Part shown: positions 31,204 to 41,800 of the stretch, piece by piece
How the letters are laid out: each line of letters begins with the position of its first letter
Numbering within the stretch: the first letter of the stretch is position 1
NCBI GenBank assembly: GCA_030374805.1
Contig: JARGSG010000225.1
Location: 248,001 to 312,000, forward strand
Length of the DNA: 64,000 bases
Direction of reading: 5' to 3'
From: Gracilaria gracilis
Taxonomy: Eukaryota > Rhodophyta > Florideophyceae > Gracilariales > Gracilariaceae
Position numbers and translations under genes: made by a program
The notes under the pieces: model-generated
Told to the model about the DNA's origin: nothing
The model's database searches: none
What the model saw: the letters and a program-made list of their open reading frames with translations, nothing else

Positions 31204-33294
31204 ATGGCCCCGTCAACAGACCCTCGTCGTACCGTTGGTAACAAAGTCCACAGTCGTGCCCGCCTTGTAGTTTGTGAGTCGGAAAGCAAACGCTACTTTG
31301 GATCTCTTTGGAAGACGAAAACTGTCCCTGGAACAGTGACAAAAGTTGACATTGGACTCGTCAACGGCCGAAACTGTACATTTCTCACTATTCGGTTTGA
31401 CCTCCCAAACCGCCAAAAAGAGTGTACTCTTCCTCTTTGCAGTGTAAAGGTTGGTGATGGTCTCCTTAACAGTCCACAAACTGATAATGTTGACACAGCA
31501 ATTGTACCACCGTTACCGGCCCAAAATGTTGACAATCAGCCGAATGAAGGAGAACAACTGCAAAATTTGCAGGAGGCGGATCCCGTTTCACAAGCACCCC
31601 CTTCCGACCAGTCAGTGACTGTGCATGATCGTGCGTGGAACACGGAGGCAATTTGTAGCCCTATCAATGGATGCATGCAATTGCAGCCGTGGAAGGTTAT
31701 TGGCCCAGCCGGAGATTTTATCTCACCACGTCATTGCCCAAGTACGATGACATTCATTGACTATTTTTTATGGATGTTCCCCATTGGACATCTGAAGACT
31801 ATTGTGGAGAAGACGAACAAGAACTTGGAAAATGATGGTGCCTCTTCGACGAGTGGTGGAGAGCTTTTAAGGTTCTTTGGCGTGATGGTTTTAATAAGCA
31901 GGCTGGAGTTTTCCAATAGAAGAGATCTTTGGGGTTCAAAACCAGCATCCAGGTTTATGTCTCAGCCTGTGATTGGTGAAGCAATGTCACGAAATAGGTT
32001 TGAAACTCTAAGGCGTTGTATTTGTTTCAGTGGTAACGCTGCTCAAGAGGATTATGGCACGGCTCGCTGGAATTTAGTCACTGATTTCGTGAAAGCCATC
32101 AATGATCACCGCCGTTCTTTCGTGACACCTTCACATGCTTTATGCGTTGATGAGAGTATGTCACGCTGGTATGGGCTGGGGGGAGACTGGATTGATGTGG
32201 GGCTTCCACATTATACCGCGCTGGATCGAAAACCAGAAAACGGGTTGGAAATGAAAACCGTTTGTTGCGGAAGAAGTGGTATCATGCTAAATATTGAGCT
32301 CAATATGGGATCTGAAGCCCCTGATCAGGATTTTGATGCAGAACATACTCATGGAACTGCTATTTTACTTCGATTAGTCCAGCCATGGTTTGGGTCTGGA
32401 CGCCATGTCTGTGCAGATTCTTTTTTTGCATCGGTGAAAACAGCTAATGCTCTTTTGGAAAAAGGACTGCGCTTTACTGGGGTTATCAAGAATGCAACAC
32501 GTCAATTTCCTATGAAGCATTTATCAGAGAAGACCTTAGAGAATCGTGGAGATTTTGTTTCAATGGTTTCGAAGGGGAACGGTTTGAATACTGATCTAAT
32601 GGCGGTAATGTGGGTCGATAGGGAACGAAGGTACTTTATATCAACATGCAACACGGTGAACCCTGGAAACCCAATAATGCGACAAAGATGGAGACGACAA
32701 GGAAATGTTTCGAGGAAAGTTGAACTTGAAGTACCGATACCAGAGGTTTGTGAGGAATACTATAAAACGTGTTCAATGATTGACAGACACAACAGATGCC
32801 GCCAAGATGACTTAAAACTGGAGAAGAAAATCGAGGTCAAAGATTGGTCGTTCCGTGTGAATTCATCTTTATTATCCATTTGTATGGTTGATGCGTGGAT
32901 GCTTTACAAAGCTGGTAATGGTATGCGAAAGTTATTATCTCCATATAACTTCTATTCAAAGTTGGCTGACGAGCTTATCACTAATACGTGGGACCGGACC
33001 GCTTTGATGACTCGAGATGAAGAACATATGGAAATAGAAGATGATATTCCGAAACCTGCAGGAACTGGTGTGCATCTTATGCAGACTAATCGCAAGAGAA
33101 AAACTAAGGATGGAATGATTACGAAGTCTTCATATCAAGGACGATGCAAAGTGTGCAAAGGGAATATGAAGTCTAAGTTTTTATGTTCTGAATGCTATAT
33201 ATCTTTGAAATCTGAAGTGTATTTATGTCACACTGGTACAGGAAGAGACTGCTTTAAGAACCACATTGAGTTTCGTCACGGTGTTAAAAAGTAA
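31204..33294 (+). CDS. piggyBac-like transposase (DDE_Tnp_1_7 type)
   Basis: 696 residues, uninterrupted. The variable N-terminal region is followed by the catalytic domain from about residue 175 (TFIDYFLWMFPIGHLKTI). Candidate catalytic Asp residues are D316 (CVDESMSRWYG), D405 (CADSFFAS) and D527 (SMIDRHNRCRQ), matching the DDD spacing of piggyBac enzymes. The C-terminus has a Cys/His-rich zinc-binding module (CKVCKGN, FLCSECY, CHTGTGRDC, HIEFRHG), as in piggyBac. Known chemistry is cut-and-paste transposition at TTAA sites. The target here may differ because no TTAA borders the element. ATG is chosen as the first in frame, about 170 bases inside the left palindromes. AATAAA follows the stop at about 33354. 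Confidence 0.92.
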   Translation: MAPSTDPRRTVGNKVHSRARLVVCESESKRYFGSLWKTKTVPGTVTKVDIGLVNGRNCTFLTIRFDLPNRQKECTLPLCSVKVGDGLLNSPQTDNVDTAIVPPLPAQNVDNQPNEGEQLQNLQEADPVSQAPPSDQSVTVHDRAWNTEAICSPINGCMQLQPWKVIGPAGDFISPRHCPSTMTFIDYFLWMFPIGHLKTIVEKTNKNLENDGASSTSGGELLRFFGVMVLISRLEFSNRRDLWGSKPASRFMSQPVIGEAMSRNRFETLRRCICFSGNAAQEDYGTARWNLVTDFVKAINDHRRSFVTPSHALCVDESMSRWYGLGGDWIDVGLPHYTALDRKPENGLEMKTVCCGRSGIMLNIELNMGSEAPDQDFDAEHTHGTAILLRLVQPWFGSGRHVCADSFFASVKTANALLEKGLRFTGVIKNATRQFPMKHLSEKTLENRGDFVSMVSKGNGLNTDLMAVMWVDRERRYFISTCNTVNPGNPIMRQRWRRQGNVSRKVELEVPIPEVCEEYYKTCSMIDRHNRCRQDDLKLEKKIEVKDWSFRVNSSLLSICMVDAWMLYKAGNGMRKLLSPYNFYSKLADELITNTWDRTALMTRDEEHMEIEDDIPKPAGTGVHLMQTNRKRKTKDGMITKSSYQGRCKVCKGNMKSKFLCSECYISLKSEVYLCHTGTGRDCFKNHIEFRHGVKK

Positions 33295-33588
33295 TTGAAG
33301 CACATCTGTTGTCAACAACAACGTCAACATAGAAGTAAACAAGCGCTGATATTGAATAAAAACACATAAAGAATCACATTATCAACAAGTGTTCATTTGC
33401 CTTAAGCCCCCTACTAATTCAATCCGCGTTATTGAACATGCTAGATAATGTTTACACTCTGACGAAACTGCCCCTTTAACAGATGTCACCTTGTTCTGTC
33501 TGTTGTTCAAGTGGGTGTTGAAAACGTTCTTAGTGTAAACATATTACTAGAATTAGTCGAGCTCCATAAGGAGTTTTCGAGTTTTAAT

Positions 33589-33658
33589 AAACTCAGCGAG
33601 GTTTGAACTCACGTTTAATTTGCTCACATAGGATATCTTATCCACTGAGCTGTGATTA
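33589..33658 (-). other. tRNA-like sequence (degenerate, SINE- or tRNA-derived)
   Basis: The minus strand has an A-box-like AGCTCAGTGGATAAG and, about 41 bases later, a B-box-like GAGTTCAAACC. The T arm is complete (GTGAG / TTCAAAC / CTCGC pair fully). D and anticodon stems do not pair well, and only three acceptor pairs remain. It is probably a relic or a pol III promoter of a SINE-like piece, not a working tRNA. Confidence 0.35.
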
Positions 33659-33787
33659 CTGGCCGTTTTGCCCTACAGACTACTACTTAAACGACTGTTC
33701 AAGGACTTTTCAAATTTTGAAATTTGAAAAGTCCGCATTATAGGTCCGGAATGTAATTTTTTGGTTTATTTTACTCTCTCAACGGGC

Positions 33788-33826
33788 TGACCTCATATGA
33801 GGTCATTTTGACCTCATATGAGGTCA
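33788..33826. repeat. Two tandem 18-base palindromes, right end of piggyBac-like element
   Basis: TGACCTCATATGAGGTCA at 33788-33805 and 33809-33826, the same palindrome as at the left end with 3-base spacing. Confidence 0.85.
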
Positions 33827-34213
33827 ACGCGTTGGTCCGATAGACACTAGTACTAACCAAATCGTTCAAGTAAAGGAACAAGCTAAGTTTGTCAGTTGCA
33901 ATACAGAGGAGTGGTAAGGGATCAATTCGGTAGCGTGGTGTGCGAAAAACAGTTTAATCAACGTCAGAAAGGTTTATACTAAGATTCATGCCTCTGTGTG
34001 ATGATCAGACTGTCATCTGCACGCAGATGTATACACGTGTCACAATTCTCTTTACACGTGTAACATGTTTTGGGGGAAATACGATTGTTTACAAGGGGTT
34101 TGTTTTCACTGACTACACTGACTGACTGTTCAGTGAAAGTGGCAGTCAGTCAGTCATTAGTCATTCTTTTCTGACACTAGTCAGTCAGTCACAAATACGG
34201 GCCTGTTTGAAGC

Positions 34214-34631
34214 TGGCTGTCATCGCACATTGCTGTGTCGCTGTATGAAAATCAACCAGTCGTGTATCTAACTGCTATCATAGTTGCTTTCGTGGTGTAG
34301 TCGAACGCAGGTGATTCATAATCAGAATTGTTCAAGACACAAACTTCGAGAGCCATCTCATGATGCTCATGATGCAATATCTTGCGCCTGCGATATACAA
34401 GTTATCTAACATTGAATGTATCATAACAATTTCTCACTATCAAAAGCGGTAGGAGTCATCCCGGATGACTCTAGGGAACGAAGTTTGGCAGTAGAATCTC
34501 TCTCTGGCTGCGACACATTTTTATTCGCTGACTGACAGAGGTTACACGTGCCAACAGACATCTTCGTAACAAAGCGTTTAGTAAGGAAGACATTGTCTTT
34601 ATCCGTACAGTGCACCGCTTTCTAAAAGTGA
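34214..34631. other. Intergenic gap between two transposons
   Basis: About 420 bases between the hAT-type element and the left end of the giant Harbinger-type unit. No gene or repeat recognised. Confidence 0.5.
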
Positions 34632-34678
34632 GGGCCGTTCTTAACAAGAGGTTGACGGGCGGTTGATGGCCGGTTGAT
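34632..34678 (+). repeat. Left terminal inverted repeat of the giant element
   Basis: About 47 bases beginning GGGCCGTTCTTAAC and containing two CGGTTGATGG-like repeats. Inverted partner at 46524-46570. Confidence 0.8.
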
Positions 34679-34909
34679 GGCCTTTCCTTGAATGTCATTG
34701 GCTGGTGTGAAATGTTTCACTTTCTGCCTAGTTTGGTGAAAGTCTTCACTTTCTTTTCTTAAATGCCCCGTTCAAACTCCATTCTGTAATGGCAGTCGCT
34801 CTCTTCAAAGTGTGAAAGACCCTCTGGCTTTCACGGGACCACCCGGGAAGAACAGCGCACATAATCTGTTGCACAACAGTGCAAGAGCTTTCGGAAGCAC
34901 TTGGCGGAT

Positions 34910-34917
34910 TATATAAT
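34910..34917 (+). promoter_or_regulatory. TATA box of the accessory ORF
   Basis: TATATAAT lies 115 bases before the ATG at 35032 and downstream of an earlier in-frame ATG at 34879, so transcription probably starts after that earlier ATG. The same TATATAATACTGT string precedes the hydrolase gene at 48918. Confidence 0.5.
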
Positions 34918-35031
34918 ACTGTATTTTGGTGCGCCACAAAGTCGAGCTCTGCGTTCCCCTGCGCTCCGCTCCAACCGCGCTCCACTCCAAACTGCGCTCC
35001 ACCCCACCTCTTACTAGTAATCGTGGCCATC

Positions 35032-36675
35032 ATGCCGTCCCCAGAACAATCTTCCTGTCCGCCTTTGCCAGCCGTGATTGGGGAAAGCCGCCTCGCACGC
35101 CATAACAAAACCATCTGCCACACTTCAAACACCGCACGCGTATTCCCCCCCGCTCTACCAGACAGACCTCGAAATCAATGTGCGATCCCAACTTCAACAG
35201 TCTCCGCAGTACAATCGAACAAATTTATGTCTGCGACCGTCCGTAGAAGCCCACGAAAGCAGGCCCGTCCACACACAACTCTAGCTACCCGGAGTCCAAC
35301 ATCGTCTTTCCAGCATTCAGCTCCAAATGTAGAACAACCAGAGAGAACAGAAGACTTTTGCAGTCCGTTGGACCTCGACATTTTTCGTGGTATCCAGTTT
35401 AATGAAGCTGACAAAGTAACTCGTCTCCATTCTTTTCTCTTCAGGAGGACGGTGAAGCAACTGCACGATGTTAACCGACCATGGAAACTTCGAATGAAAG
35501 AGCGCACCAAATTGGAGCTAATTGCTCGCATCTTAGCTCACATATTTCTACAGAATGCTAAGGGTAAAGCATTGTCTGAATTGATATCTGGGAACGAGGG
35601 ATTGAAAGGCTATGATGATTGGGAGAAAACAGCTATCGAGAACTTGTATACCTGGGAAGTTTGCCCGAATTTGGTTACTATAATCAAGCACATATATGTT
35701 GACGAAAGAAAAACTGTGGCTCGTTCTCTCTTACGTTCGTTACGACAGGAGAAGCAGAAGAATCTCGAAGAGAAAGATATTAACGCGAAGCAGCAGCTTT
35801 TTACGATAAACGAATTTGCTCGCCTGGCTGTGTTGATAAGGGACGACCAACGTTGTCGTTATGCCCTTCATAGGGCTAGTGGGTCGGAATTGAAGAGGAA
35901 TGAGTTGGACGCCAACGTGACAAGAGAATCGTTTTGGAAGATCATCGAAGATCGTTTTAACGATGAGGGAGTAAGTTCGAAGCAGGACTTCAGCGCTTAT
36001 CTCGAGAGCGTTAATTCAGATGAGAGACCCTCCACACGTAGAGAAGCCGCAGCGCTGAAAACCCATTATACGCAAGCGAGGACGTTATTTACTAAAGTGT
36101 TGAACAAGTGGTCTGCTTCAGGGCAGAACGACCCAGGAAGAATTATTGAATTTGTGGCGTACAAGAGAGATCAAGGTGGATATACTATGGAATCTAAACG
36201 GACACTGGTGTTATTTGTGGTCTACAGGCTCGGAACGATGAACCCAGAAACAGACCTTGTTCAAGCATCTGCGAAGCTTATCGAGGTCGATGGAGACGGG
36301 CGGGCGGATAGCAGCTATAATGACGGGGAGGACGTGGTGGAAGTTAGAAAGTCGAAAACGCGGAAGCGGAAGAGCTCCGACCTGCATCAAAGTTTAGCTG
36401 ATGACATATCGAAGAAGTTTGACCGGGTGGAAAGCATAATGCAGGCCTCAGTTGATTTGCAGAGGGCACAGAGCGACACGGAGTTCAGAAAGCTGTCCAG
36501 ATCTGAAAGGGAGAAGCAACTGTTTGACGATGTGTTGGACAGCGTAGAGAAGTGCAAGAAAGCGAGAGAAAGTAATGACGAGGAGGTCCAGCGCATGGGT
36601 GAGCTTCTCTTGGAACGAAAGAAGCAGGCCTTTAGGAGATTCATGGAATCAGGAGCTGAAGGTAAGGAGAGCTGA
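35032..36675 (+). CDS. Harbinger-type accessory (second) ORF protein
   Basis: 547 residues from the ATG at 35032 (the frame is open from 34879, but a TATA box lies in between). The N-terminus is Ser/Pro/Arg-rich and disordered (VRRSPRKQARP). The body is helical and charged. The segment RESFWKIIEDRFND resembles the Myb/SANT-like regions of accessory proteins that help Harbinger transposases bind DNA and enter the nucleus. A basic stretch (KSKTRKRKSSD) looks like a nuclear localisation signal, and the last 100 residues look coiled-coil (SEREKQLFDDVLDSVEKCKK). I recognise it from position and general character, not from a firm family match. Uninterrupted. Confidence 0.65.
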   Translation: MPSPEQSSCPPLPAVIGESRLARHNKTICHTSNTARVFPPALPDRPRNQCAIPTSTVSAVQSNKFMSATVRRSPRKQARPHTTLATRSPTSSFQHSAPNVEQPERTEDFCSPLDLDIFRGIQFNEADKVTRLHSFLFRRTVKQLHDVNRPWKLRMKERTKLELIARILAHIFLQNAKGKALSELISGNEGLKGYDDWEKTAIENLYTWEVCPNLVTIIKHIYVDERKTVARSLLRSLRQEKQKNLEEKDINAKQQLFTINEFARLAVLIRDDQRCRYALHRASGSELKRNELDANVTRESFWKIIEDRFNDEGVSSKQDFSAYLESVNSDERPSTRREAAALKTHYTQARTLFTKVLNKWSASGQNDPGRIIEFVAYKRDQGGYTMESKRTLVLFVVYRLGTMNPETDLVQASAKLIEVDGDGRADSSYNDGEDVVEVRKSKTRKRKSSDLHQSLADDISKKFDRVESIMQASVDLQRAQSDTEFRKLSRSEREKQLFDDVLDSVEKCKKARESNDEEVQRMGELLLERKKQAFRRFMESGAEGKES

Positions 36676-36920
36676 AGGAGTCTAAGAATATGAAGCTAAC
36701 CTTTCCGGTTTTACGTTTTCTGTGTTTATCTGTCTAGGCGTACCATCATATGTGATCGTGGTGCTTGAAATGCTTTCAAGAAATGCACCGGGTGGTGGTG
36801 GGAACGATCACCTTCCGTAGATAGTAACTTCTATAATGTAGAGATATAAACGTTTTGCTTTCGTGCCCCGAAACAGATTATCCGCTCAACTGCGACGCCG
36901 GTAATTTGCTTTGATACGGC

Positions 36921-38618
36921 TCACCGAGTACACTTATTCTTTGTCTTCTTACTCTTCAGCACCTTCTTTCCTATCCGTTCATGCTCGCCAATATATCGTG
37001 TAAATACGAGTACTAGCACAGCTTGAATATCTTGATGACGAGCCACCTTCAGGAAACAGTCACACGCGGAGACCACAATTTCAAGGTCTTCTTCCAATCT
37101 TATCATTGTGGTGAGCTTTGTGCTGATAGCCTTCAAGGCATCAGCTTCAGCATGTGCCATGAAATTCTTTCTTTCAGCAAAATGCTGAAGCGTAACACGC
37201 CTCAGAGATGGCTCAGGATGATCAAGTGCCGCTGAAAGAGATATTGAAGTCAAGTCTTCAGTGGTGTTCACCGAGCCAAACTGCGTACCAAGCAGCCCTT
37301 TGGTCAGCGCCTCATCGACAATGCCATACCGTTCAATCCGTCCTTTTTTGTTCCTTCGATTGAAATGCTCCCTCAACGCAAGATCCACAGCTTCTGCAAA
37401 GCGGCCTCTCGCCAGTGGCGCAATCAATGACCCCAGTCCATCAACAGCATCCTCGCGTACAAGCTTCTGGGGTTCAACTTCCGGTGACAGCTTGTCTAGA
37501 AGGTCAACCAAACATAGCCGTACGACGTCTTTTGTAAGCAGAGAAGATACTGAAAATGCTTCCTTTAGCAAAGGCCATCGAATGGACTTTGGCTTGTGAC
37601 CAATGGAAGTCAAAACAAGTGCGCCAAAGACAGATGACGCATCTGAGCGGTTTAAGCGTTTCAGTTCGGGGAGAAGAACGGAAGAGCGCAATAAGCTGCG
37701 TGCCACTTTGGCGGGGACAAAGGCGGGCAGTGCAGAGGATGTGAACACGAGACAAGAAAACGCGGAGCGCTTGAGGTCTGGCTCGTTGCATTTCAGTAAA
37801 ACACAAGCACATGCATGAGAAGCAGCTTGCAGCACGGCATAGTCAACAAGTTTAGCAGTCATGGCAATGCATACGGCACTGAGCATAGCAGCTATTAGGT
37901 TGACTGGCTCGTACTTGGCACGGTTCGAAAACTCTTTGGATGTGAAGTTTTGCAATGCATCGATGCAAGCCCGAGTCAAAATTGGGGCTTCAGATTGAAC
38001 AATAACGCGGCGGGTAAGCGTGTTGGAAAGAAAGGAGGAGATTGAAGACACAGGCAGATGCATCGAAGCACAGCGGGTTGCAGATTGATTGAGCAACGGA
38101 AACAAGTGCTGTGGAAAGTTGTTAACCATAAAGCCCAGTGGTGATGGTTTGGCTTGCTTGACAACCGGCCACAAGAATTCCCACTTCGGTCGCAAAGGAG
38201 CCATACGTTTGAGCAAACGCACAAAAAGTTGCTGCTCACAAAAAAAAAGCGCAGAGATAATGAGCTGGTCTTACTCATTGTCAGACCCATGCGTAGCCAA
38301 CGACAAGCCGACAAGCAACCACTCTAACACAGACTGCGTCGAACGCAGCGGGAAAACCGGTGCGAGTCGACGTATCAGCTCGACAGCTGTGGCCTGCAAT
38401 CGCTCCTAGGTCTCCGGCATGAGGGTGAGGCGGTCGGCATCTGGTGAGAGCAGCAGCCACGGACGCAAGAGCCGACCGAGCTGCTTGTCCCCGCGCTGCA
38501 GCAAAGTGAGTGCATTCCGGGCAGAGGCGGCAAGCCCGGAATGAGCTACGGACGCAGGTTTCTGTGAAGGGTGCTTGACGGAATGCCGCAGCGCGGCGAG
38601 AGAAGCGGCCGCAGACAT
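36921..38618 (-). pseudogene. UTP10: UTP10/HEATR1 N-terminal third, captured and broken
   Basis: One frame from the ATG at 38618 (MSAAASLAALRHSVKHPSQ) to the stop at 36921 matches the N-terminal part of HEATR1/UTP10, the large HEAT-repeat protein of the small-subunit processome. Landmarks in family order are TQSVLEWLL, DQLIISALFF...LFVRLLKRM (human ...LIACVLPYHETRIFVRVI), WPVVKQAKPSPLGF, and LDHPEPSLRRVTLQHFAE with VVSACDCFLKVA. In-frame stops at 38406-38408 (TAG) and 38271-38273 (TAA) break it. The match ends near 36930, after about 560 of the roughly 2,000 residues usual for the family. So it is a 3'-truncated passenger whose cut end faces the transposon's accessory ORF. A donor/acceptor-like pair around 38271 would shift the frame, so it is not an intron. 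Confidence 0.82.
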
Positions 38619-38856
38619 GATGCAGAAGCGACGGAGGTGGCAACGCCCAATGCGCCTAAACGTCGGCGGCGGCGTTGAAGGTACAATTCTGCACGCTGTA
38701 CGCGCACGCACGTGCGAGACGCCTAATAAATTAAAATTGGCCAATCGCCATTCAACAAGAATATGACCATGCTCACAAGTACACCCGCTGTACTCCTCGA
38801 ACACGTCGCACTTCTCGAAAGGTGGAGCGCAAGTACAGCGTAGTACCAGCCGCAGA
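38619..38856. promoter_or_regulatory. Captured divergent promoter between UTP10 and clathrin copies
   Basis: About 240 bases separate the two divergent starts. The block is GC-rich beside both genes, with an AT-rich TAATAAATTAAAATTGG stretch in the middle (about 38723). It was presumably the shared promoter in the ancestral host locus and was captured with the genes. Confidence 0.5.
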
Positions 38857-41800
38857 TGGCCATGGCGCCCGCACAGGCGCTCCCGCGTTCCCCCGTCGCT
38901 ATCGCGCCGTCAGCTGCGCGACATGGCGGCCCGACTTCTCGCTGCTGTAGCTGGGCGTGGCGCCTACTAGTCTCACCTTTGCCACCACCACCCTCTCCTC
39001 TGACCGTGCCGTCACCATTCGGGGTCAGCCGCCTGGCAAACAGCCCTCGCTGGTTATCTTGCATACTGCCAGCCCTACTGCGCCTACCCGACGCCCGTTT
39101 TCGGCAGATGCTGCCTTGCTTCACCCCCAGAAGAACTGGCTTGCTGTGCGAGTTGGCGTCAATGTCTCTGTGATTCACCTTGCGTCCAAGAAGAAGTTGT
39201 ATGAGGCCGTTTTACCCGATGCAATTGCGTTCTGGTACTGGATCGAGGATGACGTGCTTTCCATCGTCACCCTCACAGCTGCCTTTCATTGGCAGCTCTC
39301 AGAAGAGCTTCACCCCGTATTTGAGCGTCATGAGGCTCTGCTCAACTCCCAGATCATCGGCTATGCGGCCGATGCGTCACAGAAATGGCTCGCCGTCACC
39401 GCGCTTTCCGCACAACAGAATGGCATTGCTGGGCATGTACAGCTATACTCGTGTGCAAAGAACATGTCACAAATCCTTTCTGCGCACGCTGCAAACTTTG
39501 CCAAACTGACCTTGACGGCTACAATGCCAATCTATTCCTGTTTGCATCGCGTGCCGAAAACGAAGAGACGGGCAAAACCGAGTCGCTGCTGCGTATCATT
39601 GAAGTGGGAGGCTCCCGCTTCGGAAAGATCTCCACGGAGATCTACTACCCCCCTGAATTCGCTTCTGATTTTCCAATCGCGCTTCACGTGTCGTCCAAGT
39701 ATCCTACAATTGTCTATCTCATCACCAAAATGGGTTACATACATCTCTACGACTTGGAGACAGCCAAGTGCATATACATGAACCGAATCTCTGAGACTAC
39801 TCTATTCGCGACAGCTCCACACACAGCCAGCGGCGGTCTCATGGGTATCAACAGACAAGGTGACGTCCTTTTCGTATCAGTAAACCCAGATGCCATTATA
39901 CCCTACGTACGCAAGAAGCTCGGCGATGAAGAGCTGGCAGTAGGTCTCGCATCGCGGAACAGATTTGCCGGTGCGGAGAGTGGCTTTGCTGACAGTTTCG
40001 AAGACGCGTTGGAGGAGGGCGATTACAAGAAGGCCGCAATGCTCGCTACAGACTCACCTCTTGGTTTTCTGAGAACAGTTGGTACCATTGAACGCTTTCG
40101 TAGTTTACCAGCAGATGGTCCAGCGCCTCCAGTGCTTATCTACTTCCAAACTTGTCTTGGGCGAGGGAAACTAAACAATGAAGAAAGCGCTGAGTTCGCA
40201 AGACAGCTAATGGGCAACAAGAAGACTGAGATGTTAGAAAAGTAGATTAAGGAGGACAAGCTCGAATTCACAGAGGCTGTTGGAGATGTCATCAGACCGA
40301 ATAACCCCACTCTTGCGTTAGCTGTGTATATCAAAGCAAATACTCACGAGAAGGTCATGGAGTGTATGATTCAAACTGGCCACACATCGAAGATTGCTTT
40401 GTACGCGAAGAAGGTTGGTATGGAAGTCACACATCGAGATCCTGTAGAGATGGCTGCGAATTGCAATCCTCAGACGGCGTTGGATATTGCAAACAACACA
40501 AGCAATGCACTCGTACTCATTGATCCCAAGAAGAAGAAAGAATCCATTGAAGAGATTAACAAAATGGTTGACATGTTCATGGCAAAGGGCATGCTCAATG
40601 AAGCTACTTCTCATGCCATGGATCATTTAACCGATGAGGACCCTGCAGAAGGCCCAATCCAGACAAAGATTTTGAAGGCGTGCCTGGTGAACGCTCCAGG
40701 GGTGGCAGATGGCATTCTATCTCAGGATATTTGGCATCAGTTCGATTCGTTTTCTATTGCAATGTTGTGCGAGCGATCAGGATTGTTTCAGCATGCATTA
40801 GAGCACTATTCAGACCTTTCTGACGTAAAGCGCGTCATTACCAACACACACGTTTTCAATCCCGATTTCATTCTGAACTACTTTGGAACCATCCACCCCG
40901 ATGACCAACTGGAAGTTTTGAAAGAGTTGATAGTCACGAATCCCAGAGCAAATATTCGACTATGTGGTAAAGTTGCAGCAAAGTATACGGATTCAATGGG
41001 TGGTCCGCTCAAGGTAATTCCTGTGTTCGAGTCGGTACCCAAAGTGCCTGATGCATTGTATTACTACGTTGGCGCAATTGTAGCATACACGGATGTTCCT
41101 GAAGTCCACAATCGCTTCATCACAGTAGCGGTTGAGCTCCATCAATATGACGATGCTCACCGGGTGACACGAGAGTCAAACCATTACGACCCGGATGGGA
41201 TCAAGTCATTTCTGAAGCACGCTCGACCAAGAGACCCGCGACCTTTGATAAATATTTGTGACAGGTTTGGATTTGTTGACGAGATGGTTGACTACTTCGT
41301 GAAGCACAAGCAGGTCAAGTTCATCCAGGGTTACGTGCAACGTATAAATCCATTGCAATGCCCAGCTGTCGTGGGAGCCTTGTTGGACAATCGGGGAATG
41401 AGAGAAGCGGATGTGAAGAAGATGATCATGTCTGTTAAGAACATGGTTCCCGTCGATGATCTTGTTGAATCAGTTGAATCTCGCGGAAAGATCAACATTC
41501 TGCTCGAGTTTTTGGAAAGTCGGCTTGCCGATGGATCTACCGAAGCATCCGTGCATACTGGGTTGGCGAAAGAGTACATAGATACTAACCGAAACGCACA
41601 ACAATTTTTGGAAACGAATGCTTACTACGACTCTCGCGAGGTTGGGCGGTTTTGTACCAGACGCGATCCTTTCTTGGCCTTCATTGCATATCGCAGAGGG
41701 CAGTGTGACGATGAAGTGTTAGAGGTGACTAATGACAACTCTCTCTTCCGCGAGCAAGCCATTTATGCAGTTGACCGGGCGGACAACGAACTGTGGGAAA

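Larger units (their letters stand above)
30976..33850 (+). mobile_element. piggyBac-like DNA transposon, whole-looking
   Basis: Inverted ends TGTCTAT...ATAGACA are bordered on both sides by CTAG (30976-30979, 33847-33850). The wider shared inverted sequence is TACTAGTGTCTAT. CTAG may be the target duplication, replacing the TTAA typical of piggyBac, or the identity may simply be part of a longer inverted repeat. Each end carries two copies of an 18-base palindrome. One open transposase gene fills the middle. The element is nested in the hAT-type element and is therefore younger than it. Confidence 0.8.
30682..34213. mobile_element. Non-autonomous hAT-type element, interrupted by a piggyBac-like transposon
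   Basis: Inverted ends CAGGGCCGTATTTGTGACTG (from 30690) and its near-complement ending at 34205 (one to two differences) are flanked by the 8-base repeat TTTGAAGC at 30682-30689 and 34206-34213. An 8-base target duplication and CAG-G starting termini are hallmarks of hAT elements. Both subterminal regions are full of AGTC/AGTCAGTC repeats. Without the nested piggyBac-like unit the element is only about 650 bases and has no gene, so it needed a transposase from elsewhere. Confidence 0.8.

Noticed and set aside
34879-35031. N-terminal extension of the accessory ORF
   Set aside because: A TATA box at 34910 lies downstream of this ATG, and the stretch reads like a GCGCTCC-repeat leader.
38225-38273. 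A 49-base intron in the UTP10 copy (GTAAGA...GCAG)
   Set aside because: Removing it shifts the frame, whereas reading straight through aligns residue by residue with the family apart from the TAA, so it is a nonsense change.
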